Virus record (IMG/VR): IMGVR_UViG_3300007234_004238
Coordinates: 1-29,660 of that record
Reading direction: 5' to 3' (one strand)
DNA length: 29,660 nt
From: a virus
In this document: positions 11,606 to 19,687 of the stretch, piece after piece
How positions within the stretch are numbered: the stretch's first letter is position 1
How the letters are laid out: each line of letters opens with the position of its first letter
Notes under the pieces: generated by a model
Told to the model about the DNA's origin: nothing
Database searches by the model: none
Seen by the model: the letters and a program-made list of their open reading frames with translations, nothing else
Position numbers and translations under genes: made by a program

Positions 11606-12850
11606 TTATTTTTTGTTGTAATACTTTTTACCTAATTTTATAATGTCTTCTACTAGTGTTGGATCGACATCGATACCTTCAAGTATTTGTTCATCATAAA
11701 CTTTTTTAGCCGCTTGTCTTAATCGAGAATCGTCTGCTTCAGAAATGTTATGAATTGTAACTCCTCTTCCTTTTGCATCAGCCTCCCATTTAGCCGCATC
11801 TTGTAACGACCAAACACGCTCAAGTCTAGCAACAGTCATTGCCGCTTCTTTAAATGCTAATTGTTCGTCAATTGATAAAGAATCAATGAAACTTTGATTT
11901 CCTAAAATAGCAGTCATGAACATACTGTGGTTAGTTTTTAAAACGTGCTTACCAAAGAATCTTAAGTAAGTTGTTTCGATAGCGCCGCCATTTTCAGCCA
12001 TATCTCCTACATCTTCTGCTGTTGACAAGTAACGAGGTATATGATTTACTTTAGCGAATTCAAAGAATTTACTACTTGGTTTAGTAAAAGAAATAAACTT
12101 TTTATCACTTAAATCATTTAAACAAGTAATTTCATCTGTAGAACCAATAATACGATATCCACCTGAGTATGTATAACCTAACGCATTGATTCCGGTTAAT
12201 TCTCTCGCACTATCACTAACTCTTTGACCAATTGGTCCGTCTAATGTTTCTGTTACGTGATCATGATTTTCAAACAGATAAGGTAAATCGATTGCATGAA
12301 AATCTGGATGTAAATGACTTCCGCAAATATTGATTTGTGTTTGACTTAATTCAAAATGACCATTTTTCATATGGTTGAAAAAGTTTTCCCACCAACTTAA
12401 TAGTTGTGTAAACTCTTTAACAGTTTCTGCTTTTTCTGGTTGAATACTTCCAAGATTTGCTAATGTGTTATATGGATTTTCTAATCCTGGAATAGAAACA
12501 GATGTTTTTTTCCACAAATCTAATGTATCTGGTAAAACCTTATCTCCATACAACTGAAGATAAGAACCGATAGTATGAACTTCAATAGCAAATTTTCCAG
12601 GGCAAGATTTTTCTAATTCTTCAGCAAATGCTCTTGCTGTTCTAATGAATAAATCTAATGGAAAATGTGCAATAATCCAACGAACTTTTGTTCTTCCCGG
12701 TTCAACGTTCATTGGTTTTCTATCAACGCATGATAGATGGTATGATGGTCCTTCAATAGATCCACCACCTATTTTGTCTAATATATTTTTTTCTCTAGCT
12801 TCTTGCACTTTTTGTGCAATATATTTTTTTGCATTCTCGTTTAATGACAT
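11606..12850 (-). CDS. Intact DctP-like TRAP solute-binding protein without signal peptide
   Basis: The 414-residue protein matches the TRAP periplasmic-binding fold: a first strand RWIIAHFP, IEVHTIGSYLQLYGDK, YTYSGGYRIIGS, and NHSMFMTAILGNQSFIDSL followed by C-terminal helices. It is longer than usual (about 320-340) because of an extra N-terminal 50-60 residues, which are charged and contain no hydrophobic signal peptide (MSLNENAKKYIAQKVQEARE). It is therefore predicted to stay in the cytoplasm. At the position of the conserved ligand-binding arginine it reads KKFISF instead of GLKIR, so classic carboxylate binding may be lost. AAAGGA before the ATG and a promoter at 12893-12922 indicate independent expression. 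No TRAP membrane subunits are in the window. Confidence 0.85.
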   Translation of the reverse strand: MSLNENAKKYIAQKVQEAREKNILDKIGGGSIEGPSYHLSCVDRKPMNVEPGRTKVRWIIAHFPLDLFIRTARAFAEELEKSCPGKFAIEVHTIGSYLQLYGDKVLPDTLDLWKKTSVSIPGLENPYNTLANLGSIQPEKAETVKEFTQLLSWWENFFNHMKNGHFELSQTQINICGSHLHPDFHAIDLPYLFENHDHVTETLDGPIGQRVSDSARELTGINALGYTYSGGYRIIGSTDEITCLNDLSDKKFISFTKPSSKFFEFAKVNHIPRYLSTAEDVGDMAENGGAIETTYLRFFGKHVLKTNHSMFMTAILGNQSFIDSLSIDEQLAFKEAAMTVARLERVWSLQDAAKWEADAKGRGVTIHNISEADDSRLRQAAKKVYDEQILEGIDVDPTLVEDIIKLGKKYYNKK

Positions 12851-12892
12851 ACAAATAGTCCTTTCAATTAACTATAATAATGAATCTAATCA

Positions 12893-12922
12893 ATTATAGT
12901 GTATTTAGTTGTATACTGTTAA
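12893..12922 (-). promoter_or_regulatory. Sigma70-type promoter for the intact DctP-like gene
   Basis: On the minus strand TTAACA (12917-12922), an 18-base spacer and TATAAT (12893-12898). The leader would be about 35-40 bases, ending with an AAAGGA ribosome-binding site. Confidence 0.6.
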
Positions 12923-12939
12923 AGGATTACCAAATTTGG

Positions 12940-13422
12940 CTAATTAGAGACCAAAATAAACGCTATAATGCAGGATTCTGAGCCTCTATTGCTCCAAGCG
13001 TGTACAGTACCCTGTTGCACCAACAAATCTCCCTTGCGTAAAGTTACTATTTCGTCTTCATCTAACAACAATCGTACTTCTCCCTGTAAAACAATGCCAT
13101 AATCCACAGTGTGTGTTTTGTGCATAAAAGGATGTCGATCTGTTTTGACCCAGTTGTCCTCAGCACCTACAGACGCAAATGCTCGACGACCATCTAGAGT
13201 TGATAATACTTTGGGATCCTCTGGATCAAACTGTGCTATTAAGAAAGAAGTACCACCCTTTGAGGGTTTCATAGATCCGCCTTCTGGCCATACATATGTG
13301 TGAGCCACACCCGGTCTAATAGCACCAAACTCTTTGACAGATTCTAAAATGTTGTCTGATACAACCACTGCTTTATTATCAACATTGCCTGTAACAACTC
13401 TCCTAAATTTTTTAATATCCAT
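12940..13422 (-). CDS. Cupin-domain protein
   Basis: The 160-residue protein has a single cupin barrel. Motif 1 is HKTHTVDYGIVLQGE (His101, His104, Glu115) and motif 2 is GDLLVQQGTVHAWSNRG (His141). These residues form the usual metal site. The N-terminal third has a second beta-rich segment with weaker similarity. Small single-domain cupins can be dioxygenases, isomerases or sensors, and the sequence does not choose among them. It begins six bases after the dehydrogenase stop and is the last gene of the 18479-12940 minus-strand run. Confidence 0.85.
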   Translation of the reverse strand: MDIKKFRRVVTGNVDNKAVVVSDNILESVKEFGAIRPGVAHTYVWPEGGSMKPSKGGTSFLIAQFDPEDPKVLSTLDGRRAFASVGAEDNWVKTDRHPFMHKTHTVDYGIVLQGEVRLLLDEDEIVTLRKGDLLVQQGTVHAWSNRGSESCIIAFILVSN

Positions 13423-13428
13423 AGATGT

Positions 13429-14223
13429 TTATTTCTTTCTTAATCGATTGTTAATGTCTATAGAAGTTTCCAACTGTGTAAAAGGAGTGCCCAGTATTTC
13501 TCTTGCATAGTAGGCCAATGCCGCAGTGTCTTTGGGGAAACAACTGCCACCGTATCCACGCTCACCATTATTGCCCGGCACTCGTGTGTGTGATGCTCCT
13601 ACTCTTTTGTCTGTGGAAATTATCTTAATTAATTCTTCGTAGTTCGCCCCTCCTTGTGCTTGATATACATCATATAGCTCATTGAAGAATGTAACTTTGG
13701 TTGCTAGAAAAGAATTTATAGCGTATTTTACAAGACTGGCTGTTTTTAAATCTGTGTGATACACTGGACATTTTTTACAGCGAGAATGTTCACGATACAA
13801 CTGATGCACAGTTTTTGTATCATCGGTGTTGCCGCCAAACACGTGCATTGTGGGATTTATAAAGTCTTGTATGTAATTTTTTTCTGTGAGGAACTCTGGA
13901 TTGTACACAATTCTTAAATCACTGCATTGTGTTTGAATTTGTTCCAACACATAACCCGGTACTGTGCTTTTAATAATGACCAGATGGTCTTTGTATTCGT
14001 TCAGTTGCTCACACACATCAAACAGAATATCTGTGTTGGCTTCTCCCGAATCTTGTTGAGGTGTAGGCACACATACGAAAGTTGCAGATGGTTGAAAAGC
14101 AATCAGTTGGGCAATAGTATTTCGGTTTTTTTTTGGATCCACAATGAATTTGGCACAATCGCGAGTGAATCCTTGATCCACTGCGGAACCCACAAATCCA
14201 TGTCCAATAATACCTAATTTCAT
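13429..14223 (-). CDS. UDP-glucose/GDP-mannose dehydrogenase family protein, short form
   Basis: The start at 14223 (MKLGIIGHGFVGSA) overlaps the thyX stop as ATGA and gives 264 residues. The N-terminal Rossmann fold (GIIGHGFVG), TFVCVPTPQQDSG, IKSTVPG, YNPEFLTEKN and the catalytic-cysteine motif GGSCFPKD with Cys228 are all present. These enzymes oxidise a UDP-sugar to its uronic acid with NAD. Full-length members have about 390-450 residues and a C-terminal nucleotide-sugar-binding domain; this protein stops after the central domain. It may be active as a short phage form or need a partner. It could supply UDP-uronic acid to the glycan cluster at 25-29.6 kb. Confidence 0.88.
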   Translation of the reverse strand: MKLGIIGHGFVGSAVDQGFTRDCAKFIVDPKKNRNTIAQLIAFQPSATFVCVPTPQQDSGEANTDILFDVCEQLNEYKDHLVIIKSTVPGYVLEQIQTQCSDLRIVYNPEFLTEKNYIQDFINPTMHVFGGNTDDTKTVHQLYREHSRCKKCPVYHTDLKTASLVKYAINSFLATKVTFFNELYDVYQAQGGANYEELIKIISTDKRVGASHTRVPGNNGERGYGGSCFPKDTAALAYYAREILGTPFTQLETSIDINNRLRKK

Positions 14224-14846
14224 TTTCTCAAATACCTCCAACTGATAGGAAACCGTTCAGCACATATAGAGTTTATTTGATTGGCCACTTGCTGTGTTTC
14301 CAATTGGGTGTCTTTGGCACATCTTAAATTACACACTCGAGCAAATGCGTACAGTGTGCCTGACCATATCCATTCGGTCATCATTGACTGTGGCAACACT
14401 GACCTTGCCTGTTCGGGTGCTATGCCTTTTTCTATCATTGTGTTGTAGATGATTAAACACTGTTCCATTGCTGTGTCCAACATATGTTGATCTGTGGGAT
14501 CTAGTGTTACTGTGCCTGCTGATCCTTGTTTAGAATTTTCTGGCCGACCCCTCCACTCTTTAATTTTATACAACTCTGGCTTATACGAAACATACCTGCG
14601 TGACACTTCATTCCACACAAGACCCACTTGATGTTTTACCAGTTGTCGTGCCACGAACACAGGTGCTTGAATTCTAAACTGTAATGATGCGTGAGCAAAT
14701 GGCGACCAGTGATTATGGTCTGCTAGAAACTTTATAAGTTTTTCATCTCGATCTTCAAACTGGTCTTTAAATTTAGCATAACTGACCCTTGCGGCATTAA
14801 CTACTGAAAGATCTGAACCCATATGATCCACAAGTTCAACACGCAT
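14220..14846 (-). CDS. thyX: Flavin-dependent thymidylate synthase ThyX
   Basis: The 208-residue protein has the ThyX layout: a first part with AKFKDQFEDRDEKLIKFLADHNHWSPF, the signature region RQLVKHQVGLVWNEVSRRYVSY, then ARSVLPQSMMTEW and a C-terminal NLRCAKDTQLETQ segment. ThyX methylates dUMP to dTMP using FAD and methylenetetrahydrofolate. The canonical signature RHRxxSxNExSxRY is changed at its beginning to KHQ. The gene starts within the stop of the helicase gene (TAATG) and ends in an ATGA overlap with the dehydrogenase, so translation is coupled. It supplies nucleotide precursors for replication of AT-rich DNA. Confidence 0.93.
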   Translation of the reverse strand: MRVELVDHMGSDLSVVNAARVSYAKFKDQFEDRDEKLIKFLADHNHWSPFAHASLQFRIQAPVFVARQLVKHQVGLVWNEVSRRYVSYKPELYKIKEWRGRPENSKQGSAGTVTLDPTDQHMLDTAMEQCLIIYNTMIEKGIAPEQARSVLPQSMMTEWIWSGTLYAFARVCNLRCAKDTQLETQQVANQINSICAERFPISWRYLRK

Positions 14847-16276
14847 TATTGCTCCTCATCTGAGTGTAGATCATTTAGCAGTTGTCTCAGTTTACTGCCT
14901 TCTACTGTGGCTTTGACTTTGCCTAACTCTTCTCCTTTGGTAGGATCTATTTCTTTTCTAGCATCTTTCACTGTATCGTTGCTGATTTTACTTTTCTGTT
15001 TAAGATTCTCAGCAATGTTCGAAGAATGACTTTTATAACTTTGACTTTCGTCTTCGTTAAGATCTGTAATTCTCAGAGTATCTACATTAAATTCTAAATC
15101 CACTTTCTGTCCAACACCGCTAGAACTTCTTGTTTTCATAAACTGTATTTGATATCTACCTCGTTCTTTCATTGCTCGTGATGTAAAGATACCAATAACA
15201 TTGTCTGCTGTTTGTACTTTGGATAAACCACCTGCTATGTGTGAGTGATCAAACTCAATTTCTTCCACTGCCGCTCTGTTTAATTGTGATGCTGTGGCCA
15301 TTACAATATTGTTTTCTGCGGCCATATTTCTTAATTCTTCTGACACATATTTGTCTTTAATAAACAGATCTGCTGGCGATACTCGTTTGCTCTTTGGCAT
15401 CATAAGATCTAGATAATCTATCAATATACAATCTATTTTCTTTTTACTCTTAAGTTCTAATTCTTTTATATAAGTTTTGATATCTAACACTGTTCCACCA
15501 GATGGAAGATATTTGATCTGTAATCCTCCGGATTTCTTACCAACCATCTTAACTTTCATTTCTACATTGTCTATTTCTGGAAAAATCTTTCTTGTAGGAA
15601 TATTAGTAACCATAGAATCTAATCTCATAGAAATTAAATTTTCACTCAACTCAAAACTAATATAACAACAATTCAAACCAGCACTGGCCCAATTTACTGC
15701 GAGGTTTTGTAAGAACAAAGACTTACCTGCACCTGATCCGCCTGCAAAAATGTTCAACTCGCCTCGATTAAATCCACCAAACAGTTTTTTATCAATGTTC
15801 GGCCAGCCAGTGCTAACTTGACCATTAGAGTTTTTAAGTTTCTCTAATCTACCTCGAGGATCATCGAAATAGTCGGTTCCTATATCACGTGTCAGTCCAA
15901 TATTTGTAGCTTCTTTGATTTTGTCTTCAATTGGACCATATTCTTTCTTTTCTATTAGATCAGCTGATTCTAATATGGCACGTTCTAATGCTTTATGTCT
16001 GGAAAATGTTTCAAACTCATCTAACAACCAGTTAAAATGCGACGGATCTAAATCTTTAGCAGATTTAAATTTAATTTCTGATTGTGCATTTACTTGATCT
16101 ACTTCCGGCATCACTTTATATTCTTCAACATATTCTTTAATAAATTTTGCAATAGGTTGTAGTTTTCTATCAAAGTTAATGCTGTCAAATATATTTTGTG
16201 CTCTAGCAAACGATTCAGCATCTGCTAAAAACATTTCTATATATAATTTTTGTACATCAAAAGTATAATCTTGCAT
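14846..16276 (-). CDS. T4 gp41-like replicative DNA helicase (DnaB/RecA fold)
   Basis: The 476-residue protein has a helical N-terminal domain (about 1-140) and a DnaB-type RecA domain. Walker A is GGSGAGKS (179-186), Walker B lies in CILIDYLDLM, and TASQLNRAA and QFMKTRSSSG are the later conserved helicase segments. The last 70 residues are charged and lysine-rich. In T4 the equivalent hexamer unwinds DNA ahead of the polymerase on the lagging strand and pairs with the gp61 primase, whose relative is encoded two genes upstream. An extended -10 box overlaps the end of the preceding radical SAM gene and could start a separate leaderless mRNA. Confidence 0.92.
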   Translation of the reverse strand: MQDYTFDVQKLYIEMFLADAESFARAQNIFDSINFDRKLQPIAKFIKEYVEEYKVMPEVDQVNAQSEIKFKSAKDLDPSHFNWLLDEFETFSRHKALERAILESADLIEKKEYGPIEDKIKEATNIGLTRDIGTDYFDDPRGRLEKLKNSNGQVSTGWPNIDKKLFGGFNRGELNIFAGGSGAGKSLFLQNLAVNWASAGLNCCYISFELSENLISMRLDSMVTNIPTRKIFPEIDNVEMKVKMVGKKSGGLQIKYLPSGGTVLDIKTYIKELELKSKKKIDCILIDYLDLMMPKSKRVSPADLFIKDKYVSEELRNMAAENNIVMATASQLNRAAVEEIEFDHSHIAGGLSKVQTADNVIGIFTSRAMKERGRYQIQFMKTRSSSGVGQKVDLEFNVDTLRITDLNEDESQSYKSHSSNIAENLKQKSKISNDTVKDARKEIDPTKGEELGKVKATVEGSKLRQLLNDLHSDEEQ

Positions 16277-16284
16277 AGTTTTAT

Positions 16285-16290
16285 ATTATA
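16285..16290 (-). promoter_or_regulatory. Extended -10 box (TGTTATAAT) for the gp41-like gene
   Basis: On the minus strand TG, one base, then TATAAT, eight bases before the helicase ATG. It overlaps the stop codon of the radical SAM gene. No clear -35 is present, which is compatible with an extended -10 promoter. Confidence 0.45.
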
Positions 16291-17470
16291 ACATCTTTTC
16301 TAATTGAAGCCACTCTAAAAATGACTTTGGAAATATATTCAATTTTAAATTCCTTCTTTTGGTAAATTCTAATAAAAATTCTCTTATGTTGAGTCTTTCT
16401 ACCTCTTTTGGTAGATTTTGTATTGATAGTAAAATAGGACTACTGACTTCTTTTGGTAATTCTTTAAACGAATTTATTAATTGTTTTTTACTCTCTTCGT
16501 CTAATACATAAGGAGACATCATAGATGGTTGATAAGCAAACGTTACAGCTATTTTATCGTTTTTGAAATAGTTATAGAAATCTTTAAATCCAAACAATGA
16601 TAGATTAGATAGTGTGCAGTGAAATTGGAAATTAATTTTAAATTCTCTTAACAAATTTATTTTCTTTTGGAATTCTCCCCAAACAATACCAAATCGATTA
16701 AATTCTAAATACTCTTTAATATTTTCAGCACTAATTTTAATTAAAAGATTTTTAATATTTTTTAATTTTTCTAACATATTCTTGAATCGAGACTCGCTTA
16801 CTCCTAATCCTGTATACAATTCTACTACGGCATTAGATTTTAAATTAAGTGTTTCTAATACTGATATTAATTGATTATCTAATAACGGCTCTCCTCCAGT
16901 TATTATAAGTTTTTTTAATTTAGATGATGAGAATTCTATTTCTTTTAATAAAATTTGATAGTGCTCGGTTGTTTTTAAATCTGGTTGACTAATAGCTAGT
17001 AATACTTTGTCTTTAATAGATGCATTATACCTTGGGTCTTTATATTCTGTTAATTGATAATTTCCTTTGTTTACAATATCTCTTCGCCAAGCATTACTAT
17101 ATTCTTTACAACAATATGAGCAAGTTAAATTACAGTCAATGCCAATAGTTAAATCAATAATCTCTGGTTCTGTCACAACATCGATATGTGTTTTTTCTAT
17201 TCCTTGTTGATGAATTCTAGGACTAATAGCTCCTACATCTTCTGCCCTCCAACAATTTTGTTCACAACTTTTATTACGCTCATTACGAAGCATCTGTTCA
17301 CGTTCATAAACATTAACTGGAGTATTAAATAAATTTCCTGGATTTTTTTTAAGCCATTCAAAATCGATTGGGTGTGGTACAGCGGCATGACAGTTATAAA
17401 AAGTTTTAGATGCTAAATCTATCTTAAGAAATTTAAATTTCATTGAACAATAATAATTTCTATCGGTCAT
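16286..17470 (-). CDS. Radical SAM protein with N-terminal cysteine region (copy 3)
   Basis: The 394-residue protein carries CNLTCSYC (Cys113, Cys117, Cys120), followed by KLIITGGEPLLDNQ (GGE motif). The N-terminal part has Cys8, Cys27, Cys69 and Cys73 (SCEQNC), similar in layout to the other two radical SAM proteins here. It sits between primase and replicative helicase, overlapping the primase by 11 bases, so it is expressed with replication genes. ATG at 17443 is a possible alternative start. The substrate is unknown. Candidates such as modification of a protein, nucleotide or glycan cannot be separated by sequence alone. Confidence 0.85.
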   Translation of the reverse strand: MTDRNYYCSMKFKFLKIDLASKTFYNCHAAVPHPIDFEWLKKNPGNLFNTPVNVYEREQMLRNERNKSCEQNCWRAEDVGAISPRIHQQGIEKTHIDVVTEPEIIDLTIGIDCNLTCSYCCKEYSNAWRRDIVNKGNYQLTEYKDPRYNASIKDKVLLAISQPDLKTTEHYQILLKEIEFSSSKLKKLIITGGEPLLDNQLISVLETLNLKSNAVVELYTGLGVSESRFKNMLEKLKNIKNLLIKISAENIKEYLEFNRFGIVWGEFQKKINLLREFKINFQFHCTLSNLSLFGFKDFYNYFKNDKIAVTFAYQPSMMSPYVLDEESKKQLINSFKELPKEVSSPILLSIQNLPKEVERLNIREFLLEFTKRRNLKLNIFPKSFLEWLQLEKML

Positions 17471-18479
17471 ATGTTTTTCTTTTTAAATCAATTTTTAAAC
17501 TAGTGGTCTCTGTGGATTTTAATATAGATTGCAAAGTAAACAATCTTCCATATTTAGATACTGCTTCTGCAACATCTGTAATATCATTCCCCCATTCTGG
17601 GAAAGATACACTCCAGCCAAATTCTTTTGCTTGGTCTATTAATTTCTGTCCTGCTAAATCTCTATCTGGCACAACTATTACTTGTCTATTTAAGTTTTTT
17701 ATTATCTCTCGTTGAACGTTATTGATTTCAGACCCTAATATAGCCACACCGCTTAATGCAATAGCATCAAAAGGTCCTTCTGTGACTAACACAAATTTTC
17801 GACTCCAATCTTGTGAATCGATATTAAACACATAACCAGGTTGTGTTTCGGTCCAATATTTTACTTCTTTATTTCTAGTATCAAATAATCTTCCTGTATG
17901 TCCTACAATATCCCCCTTCCAATAAAACGGCACAATAACTCTTCTATGAAAATCAGCAGTTTGATCCGGAGAATAGTAAAAATCAAACCAATTAGGTTCT
18001 ATGCCTCTTTTCTTAAGATAATTTAACAACTGATCTATTTTTTCATATTGTGGCCCAGTTAGGTCTTGTCCTACATATTTTTCTAACCAAATTTCTAACT
18101 TGTGAGAGTTTTTAGGTAATGATTTTTTTTGAAAATTAATGACTTGTTTCTTTTCGTATTGTGAATCTTGTTCTTCATAACGCATGGCCTCTATGGCAAG
18201 TTTACGAATGGTTTCTTCTGATATACCTATCCAACTCATAAACTGTCTCATTTTAAAATTTAATTTTCTTCCAATGGTATAGTTGGCTTTAAAGCCACAA
18301 TTGAAACAGTGATAAGATAGAGTGCCGTCTGCTGTGGTCATAATGCCACCTCGTTTTCTTTTATCAGCACTAGTGCCATTGTACACACAACAAGGAGCAT
18401 TAAACGAGGTCCAACCAGAAGGGGTTTTCTTACGGCCAGCAGGCAGTGATGTTAGAATAGTAGATTGGATCAGGTTCAT
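17460..18479 (-). CDS. T4 gp61-like DNA primase (zinc-binding and Toprim domains)
   Basis: The 339-residue protein begins with a zinc-binding domain (Cys30/Cys31 and CFNC at 58-61). It continues with a linker and a Toprim domain: LVTEGPFDAIALSG with Glu234, and VVPDRDLAG with Asp272 and Asp274. This is the order of DnaG/gp61 primases, which make RNA primers for Okazaki fragments together with the gp41 helicase. RRVIVPFYWKGDIVGHTGR (about 179-197) is the typical segment before Toprim. AGAAGG lies next to the ATG, and a TTGACA-TAAAAT promoter overlaps the end of the upstream gene. It is the first gene of the 18479-12940 run. Confidence 0.92.
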   Translation of the reverse strand: MNLIQSTILTSLPAGRKKTPSGWTSFNAPCCVYNGTSADKRKRGGIMTTADGTLSYHCFNCGFKANYTIGRKLNFKMRQFMSWIGISEETIRKLAIEAMRYEEQDSQYEKKQVINFQKKSLPKNSHKLEIWLEKYVGQDLTGPQYEKIDQLLNYLKKRGIEPNWFDFYYSPDQTADFHRRVIVPFYWKGDIVGHTGRLFDTRNKEVKYWTETQPGYVFNIDSQDWSRKFVLVTEGPFDAIALSGVAILGSEINNVQREIIKNLNRQVIVVPDRDLAGQKLIDQAKEFGWSVSFPEWGNDITDVAEAVSKYGRLFTLQSILKSTETTSLKIDLKRKTYDR

Positions 18480-18485
18480 CCTTCT

Positions 18486-18514
18486 ATTTTAACTTCTATA
18501 TAGGATTTTGTCAA
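18486..18514 (-). promoter_or_regulatory. Sigma70-type promoter for the primase operon
   Basis: On the minus strand TTGACA (18509-18514), 17 bases, then TAAAAT (18486-18491). The -35 lies in the last codons of the upstream gene and the -10 covers its TAA. Transcription would begin almost at the primase ATG (18479). Confidence 0.7.
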
Positions 18515-19280
18515 TTACTCCGGTATTACCGGCATCGTTAGTCCAAACAAATCTTACTCCTTGCAAGATTCCGTTGAAGTTGTAGTATTTGATTGTGTCT
18601 GCTGTGGTAATGGTATTTGTACTAACAGTAAAGTATTGATTTTGGGGATCGGTTGATACTTCTGAAGCAGTAGACATCGTGCCTTGTATGGTTAATGTAC
18701 CTGCAAAGTTTTTTGCGTATACTGCAACTGTGTGTAGAGCTGTATTATTATTAATACCTGGTTTAGCACTTTCATAGGATGAAGTGTATGTTGAACCAGA
18801 TTTGGTAAAAGTATCAATTACTGTACTCGGAACAAATTGGGGATATGCTCCAGCCAATACTTCCACAGTGCCAGCTGAGTTATAAGCAGTATCTGCAAAT
18901 GTCACTGTGCGTGTACCATTTGAGGCAATCTCTCTGATGCTATAATTGTAATATTTGGCGTCTAATTGTAATAAATCCCCCTCTGTAACAGTCACACTTG
19001 CCTGTCCTTTAGTCGACGTAGTTGATCCGTCATCTAACACAGTTAAAGAACGAGTTAATACAGACTTATTAGTTTCTGTATCTATAAGATTAAATTCAAA
19101 CTCCTTAGAATCGATGAATTGAGCTTTCTGGTCCTCGTTTTTGAACGTAAAAGTAAGTGGATTAGACACTCCTTTGTACAGTTTTATTTGTCTATCGTAC
19201 ACTTTTGAGTTCCTTCCATGATAACCACTTTGGTAAACATTTACCACGTTGTTGATTAAATACCTTGATACAGTTTGCAT
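18489..19280 (-). CDS. Probable virion structural protein
   Basis: The 263-residue protein is rich in Thr, Ser, Asn and Val with alternating beta patterns (RTVTFADTAYNSAGTVEV, GTLTIQGTMSTASEV), typical of phage fibre or decoration proteins. The N-terminal part (SRYLINNVVNVYQSGYHGRNSKVYDR) looks more globular. There is no signal peptide or enzyme motif. A CATAAATA box 16 bases before the ATG matches late expression, in contrast to the sigma70-like promoter of the downstream primase operon. I have an impression that similar proteins occur in marine T4-like virions, but I cannot name the family. Confidence 0.6.
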   Translation of the reverse strand: MQTVSRYLINNVVNVYQSGYHGRNSKVYDRQIKLYKGVSNPLTFTFKNEDQKAQFIDSKEFEFNLIDTETNKSVLTRSLTVLDDGSTTSTKGQASVTVTEGDLLQLDAKYYNYSIREIASNGTRTVTFADTAYNSAGTVEVLAGAYPQFVPSTVIDTFTKSGSTYTSSYESAKPGINNNTALHTVAVYAKNFAGTLTIQGTMSTASEVSTDPQNQYFTVSTNTITTADTIKYYNFNGILQGVRFVWTNDAGNTGVIDKILYRS

Positions 19281-19296
19281 AGTACATATTTAACTG

Positions 19297-19304
19297 TATT
19301 TATG
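19297..19304 (-). promoter_or_regulatory. Late-like promoter box CATAAATA for the structural-protein gene
   Basis: The minus strand reads CATAAATA, one mismatch to the T4 late octamer, 16 bases upstream of the ATG at 19280. It is the same octamer variant as at 209-216. Confidence 0.5.
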
Positions 19305-19312
19305 AATAAAGT

Positions 19313-19687
19313 ATGAACGAAATTTTTGAAACATTAAAGACCAAATTCCCATTTTTATCCCTAATACGCAAGGGCGATTTGGAATTTGTGGGTATTATAC
19401 AAAACCAAGACAACCAAGTGACCAGTTTCTACGATTATGGTAGAATAATGCAACCACAAGATAAGATGAAGTTTTTAAAAATGGGAGAAACTTGGTGGTG
19501 GGAATCTAACAGAAAAATACCAATTAATATTTTCTTAAAAGGCGACTTTGCATATTTTAAACCTACATTAGTTACTCTATCTACCAAAGATATTCAAATA
19601 GTTCATGGTCCTTGTGTACGTTTAGATGAGATTTCTAAAAAGAGAGTTAAACGTAGAACTATTCAATTAATGAGAAGACCTATATAG
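19313..19687 (+). CDS. Conserved-looking phage protein of unknown function
   Basis: A 124-residue basic protein with EFVGIIQNQDNQVTSFYDYG, ETWWWESNRKIPINIFL and a basic tail (KKRVKRRTIQLMRR). The clustered tryptophans look like a conserved signature. I associate this pattern with a small protein found in marine T4-like phages, but no function is known to me. It is the only plus-strand gene between 12 and 24.8 kb, divergent from the structural gene and converging on the DnaE-like gene with a 21-base overlap of the 3' ends. Confidence 0.65.
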   Translation: MNEIFETLKTKFPFLSLIRKGDLEFVGIIQNQDNQVTSFYDYGRIMQPQDKMKFLKMGETWWWESNRKIPINIFLKGDFAYFKPTLVTLSTKDIQIVHGPCVRLDEISKKRVKRRTIQLMRRPI

